Positions 1 to 10,393 of a DNA stretch of 64,000 bases are shown here, piece after piece (the stretch's first letter is position 1; each line of letters starts with the position of its first letter). This DNA is from Bactericera cockerelli (taxonomy: Eukaryota; Arthropoda; Insecta; Hemiptera; Triozidae). The stretch spans positions 5,089,034-5,153,033 of the forward strand of contig CM044962.1 of assembly GCA_024516035.1 (NCBI GenBank), given 5' to 3'. The notes under the pieces were generated by a model, which had not been told where the DNA came from, ran no database searches, and saw only the letters and a list, made by a program, of their open reading frames with translations. The position numbers were made by a program, and so were the translations under genes.

Positions 1-60
1 TAAAATCCCAAATGGGAGGATAAATTATCATGTCCTGGCTGGGTTCGAACTCATGACCAA
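1..60 (-). mobile_element. tRNA-derived SINE (family A), 5' part cut by window edge
   Basis: The first 60 bases match the minus-strand form of the SINE seen in full at 3745, 35764, 37079 and 63165. The segment 'aaatgggaggataa' is followed by a degenerate B-box region ('gctgggttcgaac'). The rest of the element lies outside the window or has decayed into the A/G-rich tract at 60..140. Confidence 0.6.
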
Positions 61-370
61 ATAGGAAGAGAGAAAAAGGAAGAGAGAAAAAGGAAGAGAG
101 GAAAGGAAGATGAAGGGAAGGATTAAGTATTAGCGGGTGAAGAAATGAGAGAGGACTAATTTACAGCCAGGATTAGGGGAGGTTGAGTATTATTTAAGCA
201 GGAAGATTGGAGACACAAATGTCTTGAGAATTGGAATAATTAGAGCGAGAAAAATGAAAAGACTAATAAAAAAAATAATACTTTGTCAATGTGAGAACCT
301 CATCAGTTGTTAGAGAAGATGTGATAGTTGTCAAAATTGTATACATATATTAGGGGTTACAAATCTGTCC

Positions 371-492
371 TCTAACATTTTATCCAATATGGCTACCGTT
401 ATTAATTCAGAAACATGTAAGAAGAAAAATCAATTTGTTATTGTTGAAATGAAATTTCCTCCGTGTAAAAACTAACAAAGATGGCCGATTTT
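371..492 (+). repeat. Dispersed repeat shared with 42520..42672
   Basis: The stretch 'tatccaatatggctaccg' and, further on, 'aactaacaaagatggccgat' both reappear in reverse orientation at 42520..42672, with the same order and spacing. This is a short dispersed repeat, probably a MITE. Nothing else is recognisable between 61 and 938. Confidence 0.5.
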
Positions 493-967
493 ACGGGACA
501 GTATTGAGGCATTGCGAGTTCGCTATTACCTCTATTTCTCCATACTGAAAAATCTAATACGTGTTCTCAAATTTTCTTTCTTTAAAGTGCTTTTCCAGCA
601 CTGATCCCGACTAGTGTCGAAATTATGCATCAGTAAAAATCCGTGCTCCAAGTTTAATTTGAAACACAGATTAGACGTGAAAAACATTTGAACTTTCGCG
701 AATTCTATTCACGAGTTGGTGATAAAAGTTTCATTATCTTTTCAAGGTTTGCGAAAAAAAATTCAATCTGCACGTACGAAATTTTATCTCTTTCTGTCAA
801 GATTACAAACTATTCGGTGCCGAAGTAGCTTTTTGCTTTTAAATGTTTTATTTATTTCTGTAAAGCTTAAAGATTCCTGATTCCTGCTGTGCTGCAACAC
901 TCAATTTCTGTTGCCATTTGATATTTTATGCAAGTAGATACAGTGTGTTCATAAAGTCGAGCAACAG

Positions 968-1432
968 GGTACATACAGTGTGTTCATAAAGTCCAGAAAC
1001 AGTTGATTGACTTTTGAACTGTTCAAGCTGGTAAGTTGATATTTAAATTGTAGGCCTGAATTAATATTCTGAGGACGTGAAACTTACCCCCCCCCCCCCC
1101 AAATAATGTTCTTCAGGGAAAAAATCAAAGACTGCCTCAGATGGCTCTATTTCAAAATCTTAAATGACCGAATTTTTTTCTTGTTGGTTTTATCTTCATT
1201 TCAGAGTTTTTACAAGAATCTGGGAATGTCTGTTGCTTGCCAATATGAAATGGCGGCCAGTTAAAATTGGCATAAACTTACAAAATGGCGGCCTCGGAGT
1301 AATTTTTTTAAAAATATTTTTACAATCTTAGTACATTAACGCAGGTTTACATACAATTAATTTAACTTTCTAGCTTGAAATCGTTCAAAATTTAATCTGC
1401 TGTTGGTGGACTTAATGAACACACTGTATGTA
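968..1432. mobile_element. Foldback/MITE with 'cagtgtgttcataaagtc' ends
   Basis: The left end (gtacatacagtgtgttcata...) is mirrored at 1408..1432 as the inverted sequence ending in ...aacacactgtatgtac. The element is about 465 bp with terminal inverted repeats of about 25 bp and no coding capacity. A second copy of the left motif lies just outside at 939..960. This looks like a non-autonomous Tc1/mariner-like element; the family is an inference. Confidence 0.5.
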
Positions 1433-1846
1433 CCACTAACTCAATCACACGAAGATTGCTGTTTATAAATTGAAAACAGATGAGCCCTTTTTTGGCGAAT
1501 CTTGTTCAAATTGTTGTTCGTGATAACTGCTTAAAAAAAATGCAATTTGAAATTCAACTTTCATACTGCACAAATTTTTCCGCACAGAAAAGATTCGAAT
1601 CTTCTACAAATTGCAATTTGAAATTCAACTTTCATACTGAACAAATTTCCACACAGAGATCATGCTATCTTTATTACATGAATTTTTTAATAATTTCATT
1701 TTTATGCACATTTCATTTTTAACAAATTGGGTGAACTTTAATAAAATATGATTTTTTTAAATGTTGAAATAAAAGCACTTGGAATTGCATTTGAATGAAT
1801 TTAAATGCTGTTAAAAAAATAAAAAAATAATAATAATATGTACAAG

Positions 1847-2335
1847 GTGTTCCCATTACGAATCAACTTATAAGAGCAGGTCCAACACATCATGAACTAT
1901 CTAATAAGCCCAAATTGCAGGGGGGCATTTTGCCTTGCTCAAAAGATCGGCCATATCTTTTTCCCACAGATCGATACCCTGGCCCATTTTGTCACAGTTT
2001 GTGAGCATTTATGACTAACTGGTAATGTGTGACAATTTGTAAGGAGAAGCCTGTCAGATAGAGTACTTACAATTTAAAGAAAGGAAAAAAGAGAAAAATT
2101 AAATGCTCCAAAAACACTAATTTACTTTCGATTCAAAAGTTCTTTGGTTTTTTTTTTTGATTTTTTAAATGCAGCCAACTCTATCTGAAAATTTAAATTG
2201 TGAGTGCTCTATCTGATAAGTTCGTCTCTTGGCTTGCCCTAAAAAATGTCACACATTACCCAGCTTGTCATAAATGCTCACAAACTGCAACAGAACGGAC
2301 CAAGGGGTTTCGATCTGTGGAAGAAAGAGAGATTT
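1847..2335. mobile_element. Foldback MITE related to the 50393..52480 element, right end lost
   Basis: The left arm (1935..2075) and right arm (about 2195..2335) are inverted copies; for instance 'gtttgtgagcatttatga' at 1996 returns inverted at about 2270. The outer sequence (tacaaggtgttccc, then a 'ggggcattttgc' segment) resembles the TIR of the larger foldback at 50393. The right arm runs directly into the splice-donor minisatellite near 2340, so the outer right end is missing. Confidence 0.5.
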
Positions 2336-2339
2336 AGCC

Positions 2340-2981
2340 AGGCTGTATCCCGAAGGTAGCTCCTCTTACCATGATCCCGTAGGTAGCTTGTCTTACCATG
2401 ATCCCGAAGGTAGCTTGTCTTACCATAATCCCAACGTAGCTCCTCTTACCATAATCCCGAAGGTAGCTTGTCTTACCGAATAATCCCGGAGGTAACTCCC
2501 CTTACCGAATAACCCCGAAGGTAGCTTGACTTACCGAATAATAACGAAGGTAGCTCCCCTTACCGAATAATCCCGAAGGTAGGCTGTCTTACCGACTTAC
2601 CGTATCATCCCGAAGCTAGCTCCTCTTACCATAATCCCGGTCGTGACGGCATTGCACCGCCCACAGTACTTACCTGTGGACGGTGTAGCTCGTATTACCG
2701 TATAATCCCAAAGGTAGGCTGTCTTACCGACTTACCGTATCATCCTGAAGCTATAGCTCCTCTTACCGAATGATCCCGAAGATAGCTCCTCTGGCAATTC
2801 AAAAAAGGGAATGCTGTGAGCATAATGGGGTCCATCCCCGACGATAACAAAATGGACGAAGTTTTCTATTTGTAAAAACTAAATAAAGCATTTGTTTTCC
2901 ACTCTTGAAAAAGCTCCTCTTACCGAGTAATCCCGAATCAAGCTCCTCTTACCGAATGATCCCGAAGATAGCTCCTCTTAC
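2340..2981 (-). repeat. Minisatellite built from the SK exon splice donor
   Basis: Irregular units of about 20 to 30 bp repeat the motif read on + as 'cttaccatgatcccgaaggtag' variants, interrupted at about 2800..2910 by unrelated sequence. On the minus strand each unit reads ...gggatcatGGTAAGAggagc..., matching the last exon bases and the 5' splice site of the exon ending at 2982. The array lies at the start of the intron downstream of that exon. Confidence 0.75.
2630..2669 (-). pseudogene. 40-bp duplicated 3' fragment of the SK pore exon
   Basis: Inside the donor minisatellite, 2630..2669 repeats the last roughly 40 bases of the exon at 2982..3117 with a few substitutions, and is again followed on the minus strand by GTAAGAGG. 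A GGTAAG also precedes it. It is too short to be a usable exon and shows that the duplications reached into coding sequence. Confidence 0.65.
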
Positions 2982-3117
2982 CATGATCCCGGTCGTGACG
3001 GCAATGCCCCGGCCACAGTACGTGTTGGGCACAATGTCTCCGAAGCCCACGCTAAGGAACGTGATCGCGATGAGCCACATCGAGTTTAGGAGGTTGGCGT
3101 GGTCTTCATCGTGAAAC
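2982..3117 (-). CDS. SK (small-conductance Ca2+-activated K+) channel pore exon, GFGD version
   Basis: This is one internal exon of a KCNN/SK-type potassium channel, a tetrameric membrane channel gated by Ca2+-calmodulin. On the minus strand it starts after a consensus acceptor (cctcctgCAG) and ends ...GGGATCATG before the donor GTAAGAGG. It is 136 bp: one base completing a split codon, then 45 codons. The peptide covers the outer turret ([13 protein letters not shown]), the pore helix (WLIAITFLS), the selectivity filter (VGFGDIVP) and the start of S6 ([12 protein letters not shown]). SK channels are known to carry such a P-loop; the GFGD filter here departs from the common GYGD. The paralogous exon at 44544..44679 has the same length, phase and borders. 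No other exon of the gene is recognisable in the window. Confidence 0.88.
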
Positions 3118-3624
3118 CTGCAGGAGGCGTGGCCAGAACACAGGGACAGGGACGAGTGAGAACATGACATACAGTAGGGGTTGGGTGGAAGAGAATAACC
3201 CCGCCCATTAGGAAGGACATTTGAATATTAACCTCTTCGCGCGCGACACCAATTTTTGTTTTGTAGTACAAAGTGACCGGTGGCCTCGCCCGAAGACAAA
3301 CATTTTATGCTACTTGGTAGTTAAATTTTTAGCTTGGGCACTTAGGACTATAAAATAAATGTGTTCTCACGAGGACATTGGGCGCGAAGAGGTTATGAGC
3401 GCGGTAGCACTCAGCCCCCGCCAAGTTAATACGGAAGAGAATGCCGTTGGCATTAGCACCGCCCTTGATCAAGTTTTGTTTTATTAATCTCATTTTCTAT
3501 GTATTGTATATAATTATTCTATGTAAAGATAAGATAAGATAATGTTTTATTGGTGCTCATTCAACATAAAAGTTGTTAACACAAGTCAAGGTACAAGTAC
3601 ATAAAACTTAATCCAATAATAACT

Positions 3625-3955
3625 AGCAGCACTGTGGCTAGACTAGACACCGATGCATGACCGTACCAGGTAAAAGAAAAAGAGTAAGCATACAAAATTT
3701 CAGCTCAATCGGTTCAGTAGAAATCGATTGGGAGTTTTCTGTCTGTCCCGGTAGCTCAGTGGTTAAGGCGGCACTCTGTGAATCCAGAGATTCCAGATGT
3801 CGTGGGTTCGAAACCCAGCCGGGACATGACAAGTTATCATCCCATATTGGATTTTTACCACATAATAATATGTCTTGGGCTTACTGCTGGAATATTGGGA
3901 CTTTAATAGTCCCAATCGGGCAGTAAAAATAAGTCGATATTATTATTATTAGTAC
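3625..3955 (+). mobile_element. tRNA-derived SINE (family A), most complete copy
   Basis: A tRNA-like head lies at 3745..3826: acceptor-like GTCCCGG pairs with CCGGGAC, an A-box-like 'tagctcagtgg' follows, and a B box (gggttcgaaac) sits near 3803. The body follows to 3955 and ends in (att)n. About 110 bp upstream (from 3630) is shared in inverted orientation with 35930..36036, so the mobile unit may be larger than the head plus tail. The 3' body and copy number argue against a functional tRNA gene. Confidence 0.75.
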
Positions 3956-4341
3956 TAAGCACGTGTGCAGGATTCTTTCCGTTAATACAAGCCCGTTTAT
4001 CGGGATTATATTATTATTATTTTTTGTAAAAATTTATGTCCACTTTCTTACTTTCTTTTATATTTAATTATTGTATTCATATAAATGTCTTTTCTAATAA
4101 ACTAACCACAAAACATTGTCAAGTTTACCAAAATCTACCACAAAATACTATTGAGATAGGTACCACCAAATGAGCTACTTCAATTAATTGAAGAAAATTA
4201 AACATTTTTTTTTTGTAAATAACTTGAAACTTGTATGGTCTTGAGCAAAAATGTGTTTCTATACTAAATTACTGTGCATAATATAATTATCTACAAAAAA
4301 ATTCATACATTATACTGCTGGAAAAAAAATCTTTTCACAGA

Positions 4342-4702
4342 TATGGAGGTGGAGGAGAAAATTGAAATGGACGAACAAAATTTTACCAATAACTTTTATT
4401 AATAAATTTATTTGAAGTTTCACTTATACATTAGGGATGGTCAATTTCCATTAATTTTTTGAAATCTCTAAGATTACGCCAAAGTCGTCCACCGCCGGTC
4501 GAAATTCAGCCACTGTTGGCTTATAAGAATTTTTTTCAAAATTGCGAATTTTATCTATGGTTTATGGGGGGTCAACTCTCATACATTTCTTGATATCTTC
4601 AATCGTTTTACAAAAAAATGCCGAAATTAACAGTAAAAAAATCCGTATGTGGCGTTATTTGTTCGTCCATTTCCAGTATCCTCCCCCATTCACCTCCAGA
4701 TC
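4342..4702. repeat. Foldback element (MITE-like)
   Basis: The arm 'gatatggaggtggaggag...aatggacgaacaaa' at 4342..4380 returns inverted at 4659..4702 (ttgttcgtccatttcc...acctccagatc). The roughly 280-bp centre has no ORF. There is no clear target duplication. Confidence 0.45.
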
Positions 4703-4749
4703 TTCGGAAGTATTGGCCCCATCCAAAAAGTGTAAGAATCTTTTCTGTC

Positions 4750-6914
4750 GGAAATTAAATCCACAGTAATTAAATATCGACGCAAATTTTCGCTCAAAAT
4801 CATACATTTCGAGTTATTTGCGAAAACGTGTGAAGGGGGGGCTTTAAACCACCTTCCCTTTCGGTTGGCTCTACTCCTAGTCTGCAGAACGTTTAGCATG
4901 TTCTTATGCCGTATCTATTCCAAGTTACTATTAAGAAATTGCAAGAAAGAGCTCTCTATTCAAATAACTGCGAAATAAAATTATAAAAAACTTCTGAAAA
5001 CTGTAAAACACAATTGCTATTCCACAGAGTAAGAAAAAGAGGAAGGGCTCATACATTTTGGAATATACTTAGGGATTGAGAGATATTGACACTTTAAAGA
5101 TAAAAGCAGCACAAAATCTAACTACATAAGACATCTAAATGCATGCATTTATATTAGAAGCAGACGTGGCAACACTGTTCCTATTTATCTTCTGTTGTTG
5201 TACAATTCAGTTTATTTATTTAGAAAACAATAAAATTTCATCCGAACCATCCACCTGAGGTAGTGTAGATGTTGTGTTCATATTAATCCCAGTACCTAGA
5301 TATTAAAAAATCTTCAGATGGACAAACAAATTGTCATTACAAGTTAGTTTTACTTGTTGAATATCATTTGTACTAATGTTATTTAAATTTGTACTAATGT
5401 TATTTTATGATGCAATTAAAAAAGGGGAAAAAATAAATTAAAATTTAATAATAAAAAGAAAATTACAGTTGAAGCAAAAAAGTTGTGTGTGAAAAGTTGA
5501 AGCAGATGTTTTAAAAACCAGGATGAAATAAAGCACAATTAATTGTGTCCTGTCTTCGTGTTCGTAAAATTATTTGTAGTTTTACCAGAATTAATTGTAG
5601 TTCAAACAATGCAGTCAAGTTTTTTTTTAGAACACTGCATTCTTATAATTACTGCTAGTTTTAACAAAGGTTCACGACAAGAAAAACAGCAAGCGTAGAA
5701 CAGTAAAAAATATTTTATCCGACGAATAGTTGCATGTCTTCGTCATGTGTTTCTACAGGGAGAGAGGAGGTAAAACCTCCCTTTCTCTGTCATTTTTAAT
5801 ATATTTATAATTACGAGTATGCAGGTATTTGTTTGAAAAATCATTTAAAAAAGAAGAAAGAAAATAAATATACATACTTTAGAAGTAAAATGGATTATTT
5901 GAATTATTGATTGATGGTATTTAATAGATACTTTATTTTCATGTGTTTGTTGAAAAAAAAAGAAGGTTTCCGTACTTTGGAATTAAAATGGGTTTATTTG
6001 AATAATTGATGATATTGAATGGAAATATGGTACGTACATATTTTAATTTATTGTTTTTTTATACTGTCTCATTGTTTCTTTTTCTATTAATATTTAGTTA
6101 TATAAAAAGGGTTTTTTTGTACTGCACAGTAAATTTTCTTTCATAAAGGCTTAACGAAGATTAATATGATTTCATGTGAACCAACGTAGAAAATAGAAAC
6201 ATGGTATATTCCTATTTATTTGGTCGGTCGGATAATTTTTTAGCACCAAGTCAAAAAAAAAAAAAAAAAATTAAAAAAAATTGAAATCGTAGCAAAAAAT
6301 ATTTTTATTTTACAAAAAAGAAAACAATTCTAAACTTCTGTTTCTAATATTGAAATCATCGGAATTTTTTTGTTTATTTGTTTTGGCATTGGGCAAAAAC
6401 AACCCATACAGCCATATCATCGGAATTGAAATCATCGGAAGCTAAAGAGACAGTAACACAAGTCTTTGCTGCCCTTAACGAGTGTGGCGTCAGGAGAGGC
6501 ATCTAGCCGTAAAATAATATTGAAGTACAAGTGCCAGAACCAACCAACCTCAACCCGAGGAAGAGGTTGACTAATGCCAACCCCAAGTAGGGTTGGAAAA
6601 AAGCAATGTGGAAGAAGAAGATGTAAGATTTGGTAAAATAATATGATCGTAATACCCTACGAGTTTATTATTATAGTAAGCTTTATTAGGTAGAACAAAA
6701 AATATACAGTAAAATACAATGAAATATAAAGAAAAACAAAAAGATTAAGCAAAGATACAAGAAAAAAAAAGAGAATGAAGTTAATGTCCTACCTAAAGGG
6801 CCCGAAATATGAAATATGATTAGTTAATCTTAGTGGACACTATCCCTTAACTTTCACCTTGACAACAAGTATAGAGGTCATATCTAATACGGTCATTGTA
6901 GCTATACAGTTATA
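4750..6914. other. AT-rich intronic stretch without recognisable features
   Basis: This is AT-rich sequence with homopolymers (for example the A-rich run at 6255..6285). I see no ORF with family similarity, no SINE head and no clear TIR. At 6440..6610 a segment with 'agccgtaaaataatattgaag' and 'aacccgaggaagaggttgac' looks like a worn repeat, but I cannot assign it. Confidence 0.4.
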
Positions 6915-6970
6915 CATTATCTCTGTGGCGTAACGGAGATGTGGCCAGCCTTCTCGACGGAAAATCTTAT
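6915..6970 (+). mobile_element. Fragment of tRNA-derived SINE (family E)
   Basis: 'tctctgtggcgtaacgga' matches the head of the SINE at 59471 (gtctccgtggcgtaacgg). Only the A-box half is present. Confidence 0.4.
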
Positions 6971-7024
6971 TTTAGAATAAGTCAATAAGTCAGCTGATAA
7001 AATCTAAGAGCTGATAAAATCTAA

Positions 7025-7240
7025 GAGTCGGCTCAGATTTACTAATCCTGTTTCATAATATGGTCCCAAGGATCGCATTATGAAACAGGATTGAACATCA
7101 AGCATTTGTTAATCCAAGCCACTATCACTTAGCAGCTGATACAAATGCGCTGAGATTGGTTGAAATTCCCACCAGAGGGCGTGTTGCGGGATAGTGTAGG
7201 ATTAGTTCATCTAATTCTGTTTCATGATTCGGGCCTGAAA
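7025..7240 (+). mobile_element. MITE with 'tgaaacaggatt' ends
   Basis: The ends read 'tcctgtttcataatatgg' and, near 7225, 'ctgtttcatgattcggg', with a further inverted 'cattatgaaacaggatt' at 7076. The core 'attcccaccagagggcgtgtt' is shared in inverted orientation with 41587..41737. It is non-coding and repetitive. Confidence 0.55.
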
Positions 7241-8084
7241 GAAGGAAGGGCCAAAAAAAAAACAACTGGAAGGCACTTTAGTTTTAATTCGAATGACTGC
7301 GGTAGTCATTAATGTAACTGTAAGCTTTGCTAGTGTAGATGTACAAGTATTTTACTATTAAGAGGTCCGATTATTGCCTCAACACGCTTGTCTTTTCAAA
7401 GGTACCTCCATTAAAGGAAATGGCGGATTATTATTAACATCGGTGTGGAAGTTTTACAAAATGGGAGATTATACACGGTGGTCAAAAAGTATTCAATAAT
7501 TTTTGACCAAGAGGACAACTTTTGATCAGGAGACCTTTACCTACAACTGATAAAGAAAGTAGTAAAATAAATTGCAATAGACAATAATAGTTTATGGAGA
7601 CTTTTTTACGTAGGGTTTGAAAATTCATGTCGGTCAAGTAGTCTACTCTAGAACTGATATCATTGCTTCTTTTGAGAACATTTTTCATGTCTCTTCATTA
7701 TTACTTCCAAGAAATTTCTAATATTAGAAATCGGAGGTATTGTGTTCGCTTTTGTAAAAAAAAATATTTTTTTGCTCCGATTTCATTTTTTTTTTCTTCA
7801 TATTTCTGGACGTTTCATAACCTCCTGAACAACTTTGGTTTTGTGTCCGTCTGTCGGTCCGTCGGTCTGTTAAAAATATTACTTGTAACGCGCAAATCTC
7901 AGAAAATACTCAACGGATTTTGGTTCATTATTAATTTAGCAATGATTTTTTCCCAAGGAAATATCCACCCTGTACATATTATTATCAGTTTCAAAGAGCT
8001 TTTGCGATTTTAAAACATTTTGCGCTTATGAACTAAAAAGATAGCAAGTATGGCCCGTTGGATATCCTAGTTCTTGTAAGATCT

Positions 8085-8205
8085 CTGAAGCAATGTCTAG
8101 TTAAGTTAGGACTTGGAAAAAGGCCACTAAAATCCGAGCACTCGTGATGCTGGCTATTCCTGGCCCCACCCAGGCTGGGTGAGGTTGATATAGATAGCAG
8201 GTAAG
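8085..8205 (+). mobile_element. 5S-derived SINE, 3' body fragment
   Basis: 'gagcactcgtgatgctgg' and 'caggctgggtgaggttga' match the body that follows the 5S-like head of the SINE at 45678..45900. The 5S head is missing here, as in a 5'-truncated copy. Confidence 0.5.
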
Positions 8206-8287
8206 TAAGTTTCTCGATCTCTGAGGACTTTAAAAATGACATTAAGGAAACATAAAATGTATAAATCTAAAGACTTGATTTTGTTCT

Positions 8288-8497
8288 CTGATATTCATGT
8301 ACATCTAGGACAACTTCTCATTTTTCTATTTATACTGATTAAAATAGAGAAGTTTGTTGATGGCATGGATACTCAGAACTATTACCTGCTGATGAGAGCA
8401 AATAAGCTCGAAACAGCTGTCCAGGTATGTTCTGATATTCATGTACATCTAGTACAACTTCTCACTTTTCTGTTTATACTGATTATGATATACTAAG
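8288..8497 (+). repeat. Hammerhead-bearing retrozyme-like repeat, about 1.5 monomers
   Basis: The segment 'ctgatattcatgtacatcta' starts at 8288 and again at 8432, a period of 144 bp. The monomer between holds one complete hammerhead motif (8374..8434). The last partial monomer ends near 'tgtttatactgatta' at 8485. Similar monomers form the minus-strand array at 41081..41432 and fragments at 46861 and 61410. Roughly 145-bp tandem units with a type I hammerhead fit the known small metazoan retrozymes, non-autonomous elements that give rise to circular RNAs; membership is my inference. Confidence 0.75.
8374..8434 (+). ncRNA. Hammerhead ribozyme, type I, intact core
   Basis: This is a self-cleaving RNA motif. 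The conserved core CUGAUGA is at 8389..8395 and GAAA at 8410..8413. Stem II is GAGC (8396..8399) with GCUC (8406..8409) closing an AAAUAA loop. Stem I pairs 8384..8388 (ACCUG) with 8422..8426 (CAGGU) and, past a UAUU/AU internal loop, 8374..8379 (CAGAAC) with 8429..8434 (GUUCUG): 11 Watson-Crick pairs. Stem III is minimal (A8413-U8420, C8414-G8419). The predicted cleavage follows GUC at 8419..8421. Open stem I makes it type I. Very short stem III often means the motif cleaves best as a dimer, which fits tandem monomers. The pairing is seen directly; activity is inferred. Confidence 0.85.
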
Positions 8498-8599
8498 GGA
8501 CAAAATGTAAAACAGAATTAAATTTTAGATAAGCCAGACCCTCCCTCAAATTTCAACCTGTAGTGTACATTGATAGTAAAAGTTATCATATTTATGTTA

Positions 8600-8735
8600 A
8601 TCACTTTCGTGATATCACAACTAATCTAATTCGCTTTACTGAATCTACGTTGAAACCGGGACTTGAACCACCGACCTCTAGGTTACAAGTTCACTGCCTT
8701 ATCGATCTACCCCACTGCGAGGTACTGGCTCATTG
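8600..8735 (-). mobile_element. tRNA-derived SINE (family D)
   Basis: On the minus strand the head 'gtagatcgataaggcagt' is followed by 'gtcggtggttcaagtcccgg' (B-box-like) and 'gattcagtaaagcgaat', as in the plus-strand copies at 36412 and 60655. Confidence 0.6.
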
Positions 8736-8850
8736 TATCTGCCCCTCTAAGGCATACTTCTCATCCAATCATATTAGAAGAGCTTCATTGTCGATGATTT
8801 CCCACGGTGTACATCAGTTTAGCGTAGACAGTATTATAATATGTTTGTGG

Positions 8851-9490
8851 AATGATGATTTTGATGCCATAGAAGACATTATAAACGAGAAAGAATATGG
8901 GAAGGCGTGTGTGTAAAGAAGAAGAAAACAAAACGAAGAAAGAAATAGGAAGAGGAAGATAGAGATGAAGGAGAAAGAGAAATGGAGATATTGTAGAATG
9001 ATGATGTTGATGACATGGAAGAAATAATAGCCGAGGAGGAATAAGGGAAGGCGTGTTTACAAAGAAGAAGAAAACAAAACATAGGAGGAAATGAGAGAAA
9101 GACAGAGAGGAAGGAGAAAGAGAAATGGAGATATTGTAGAATGATGATGTTGATGACATGGAAGAAATAATAGCCGAGAAGGAATAAGGGAAGGCGTGTG
9201 TACAAAGAAGAAGAAAACAAAACGAAGAAAGAAATAGGAAGAGGAAGAAAGAGAGGAAGGAGAAAGAGAAATTGAGATATTGTAGAATGATGATGTTGAT
9301 GACATAGAAAAAATAATAGACGAAAAAGAAAGATGAAAACAAAACATAGGAGGAAATGAGAGGAAGGACAAAGAGAAATGGAGATATTGTAGAATGGATG
9401 TTGATGACATAGAAAAAATAATAGAAAAAAACAAAACATAGGAGGAAATGAGAGGAAGACAGAGAGGAAAGAGTAAGAGAAAATGAGAGA
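8851..9490 (+). repeat. About 145-bp satellite, four to five copies, purine-rich
   Basis: 'aatgatgatgttgatgaca' variants recur at 8851, 8997, 9140, 9286 and 9393 (spacings 146, 143, 146, 107), each followed by GA-rich sequence with 'ggaaggcgtgtgtacaaag'. Long antisense ORFs across this array (Phe/Ser/Leu-rich) follow from the purine-rich composition and are not annotated as genes. Confidence 0.8.
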
Positions 9491-10121
9491 AAAGTTTTTC
9501 TTTCCTTAAGATAAATTATTTTTTCTTCCCACGAGGAGGATTTGAAATCAAATTTGAAAACCGAAATCCTTTAATCCTGTGAAAATCTGATGGAATGGAG
9601 TATAAGGGAAAATGTTGGATTGGATAACGAGACTCTCGCAAGAGTGAGCCTTCTCTTGTACCAAGTTAGTTTTCTCTCAGATATTGGGCCGTATTCACAA
9701 AAATGAAACATTTGCTTGTGAGTAAAAATGCTCAAAGTAAATGCAAAAAGTCTGAAGGAAAAGGTAGAAAAATAAAAGCATTTGCTCATTTTCGTCTTCT
9801 TAACCATTTTCTTTTACTCGTGAGAATTTCATGTTTAAGTTACAGTAGCTACCAATATACGGAAAAGGTGATCCTACGAGAACCTGTGCGTTTGCATTTC
9901 ATGCGCCATTGACGCTGACCATCTTGCACCATTGAGAGAATAAATTCTCAAGGTCTTCTCTCCACAAAAAAGCAATCCATTGCAAATAGTAGTGATTCAT
10001 TCTATTTTTATCACAAAAACAAACAGGGTTCATTTTAATGGTCCAGCCTGTAAATTTTCATATTTAGAATAATGAAATTCAAAATCGGAAAAACAATGTA
10101 TTATTACTATTATATGAAATA

Positions 10122-10393
10122 CTAGCCATTTCACCCGTGCTTCACTACGGTTATTTTTATACGCTATCTTGAAAATGGTAATAGATATTTTAATTTTGAT
10201 AATTTTCTAGGTAGTTTGACGGTGGTTTAAGGGGGGATGGTCAACTCTCGTGAAAATTTCAATATCTGTAACAGATATTGAAATTTTCACGTTTGGGCTG
10301 TGGTATTGTAACCAGAACAACCCCTAAGAAGACATAGTCAGCTAGTCAGACACGCACAGCTTTGAGTTTTTTATATATATATATATATAGAGA
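10122..10393 (-). mobile_element. Non-autonomous Helitron
   Basis: On the minus strand it begins TCTCTATATATATATATA after an A and ends ...gaagcacgggtgaaatggCTAG before a T, with a short GC hairpin before CTAG. These are the canonical Helitron termini (5'-TC, 3' hairpin, CTRR, insertion between A and T). There is no Rep/helicase ORF. Part of its body is shared with 38990..39125. Confidence 0.75.

Noticed and set aside
3745..3826. Functional tRNA gene
   Set aside because: Acceptor and boxes are good, but the unit recurs at several sites with a fixed non-tRNA body and (att)n tail, so it is a SINE head.
8785..9439. Three overlapping antisense ORFs of 125 to 186 residues
   Set aside because: They follow the 145-bp purine-rich satellite and occur in several frames at once.
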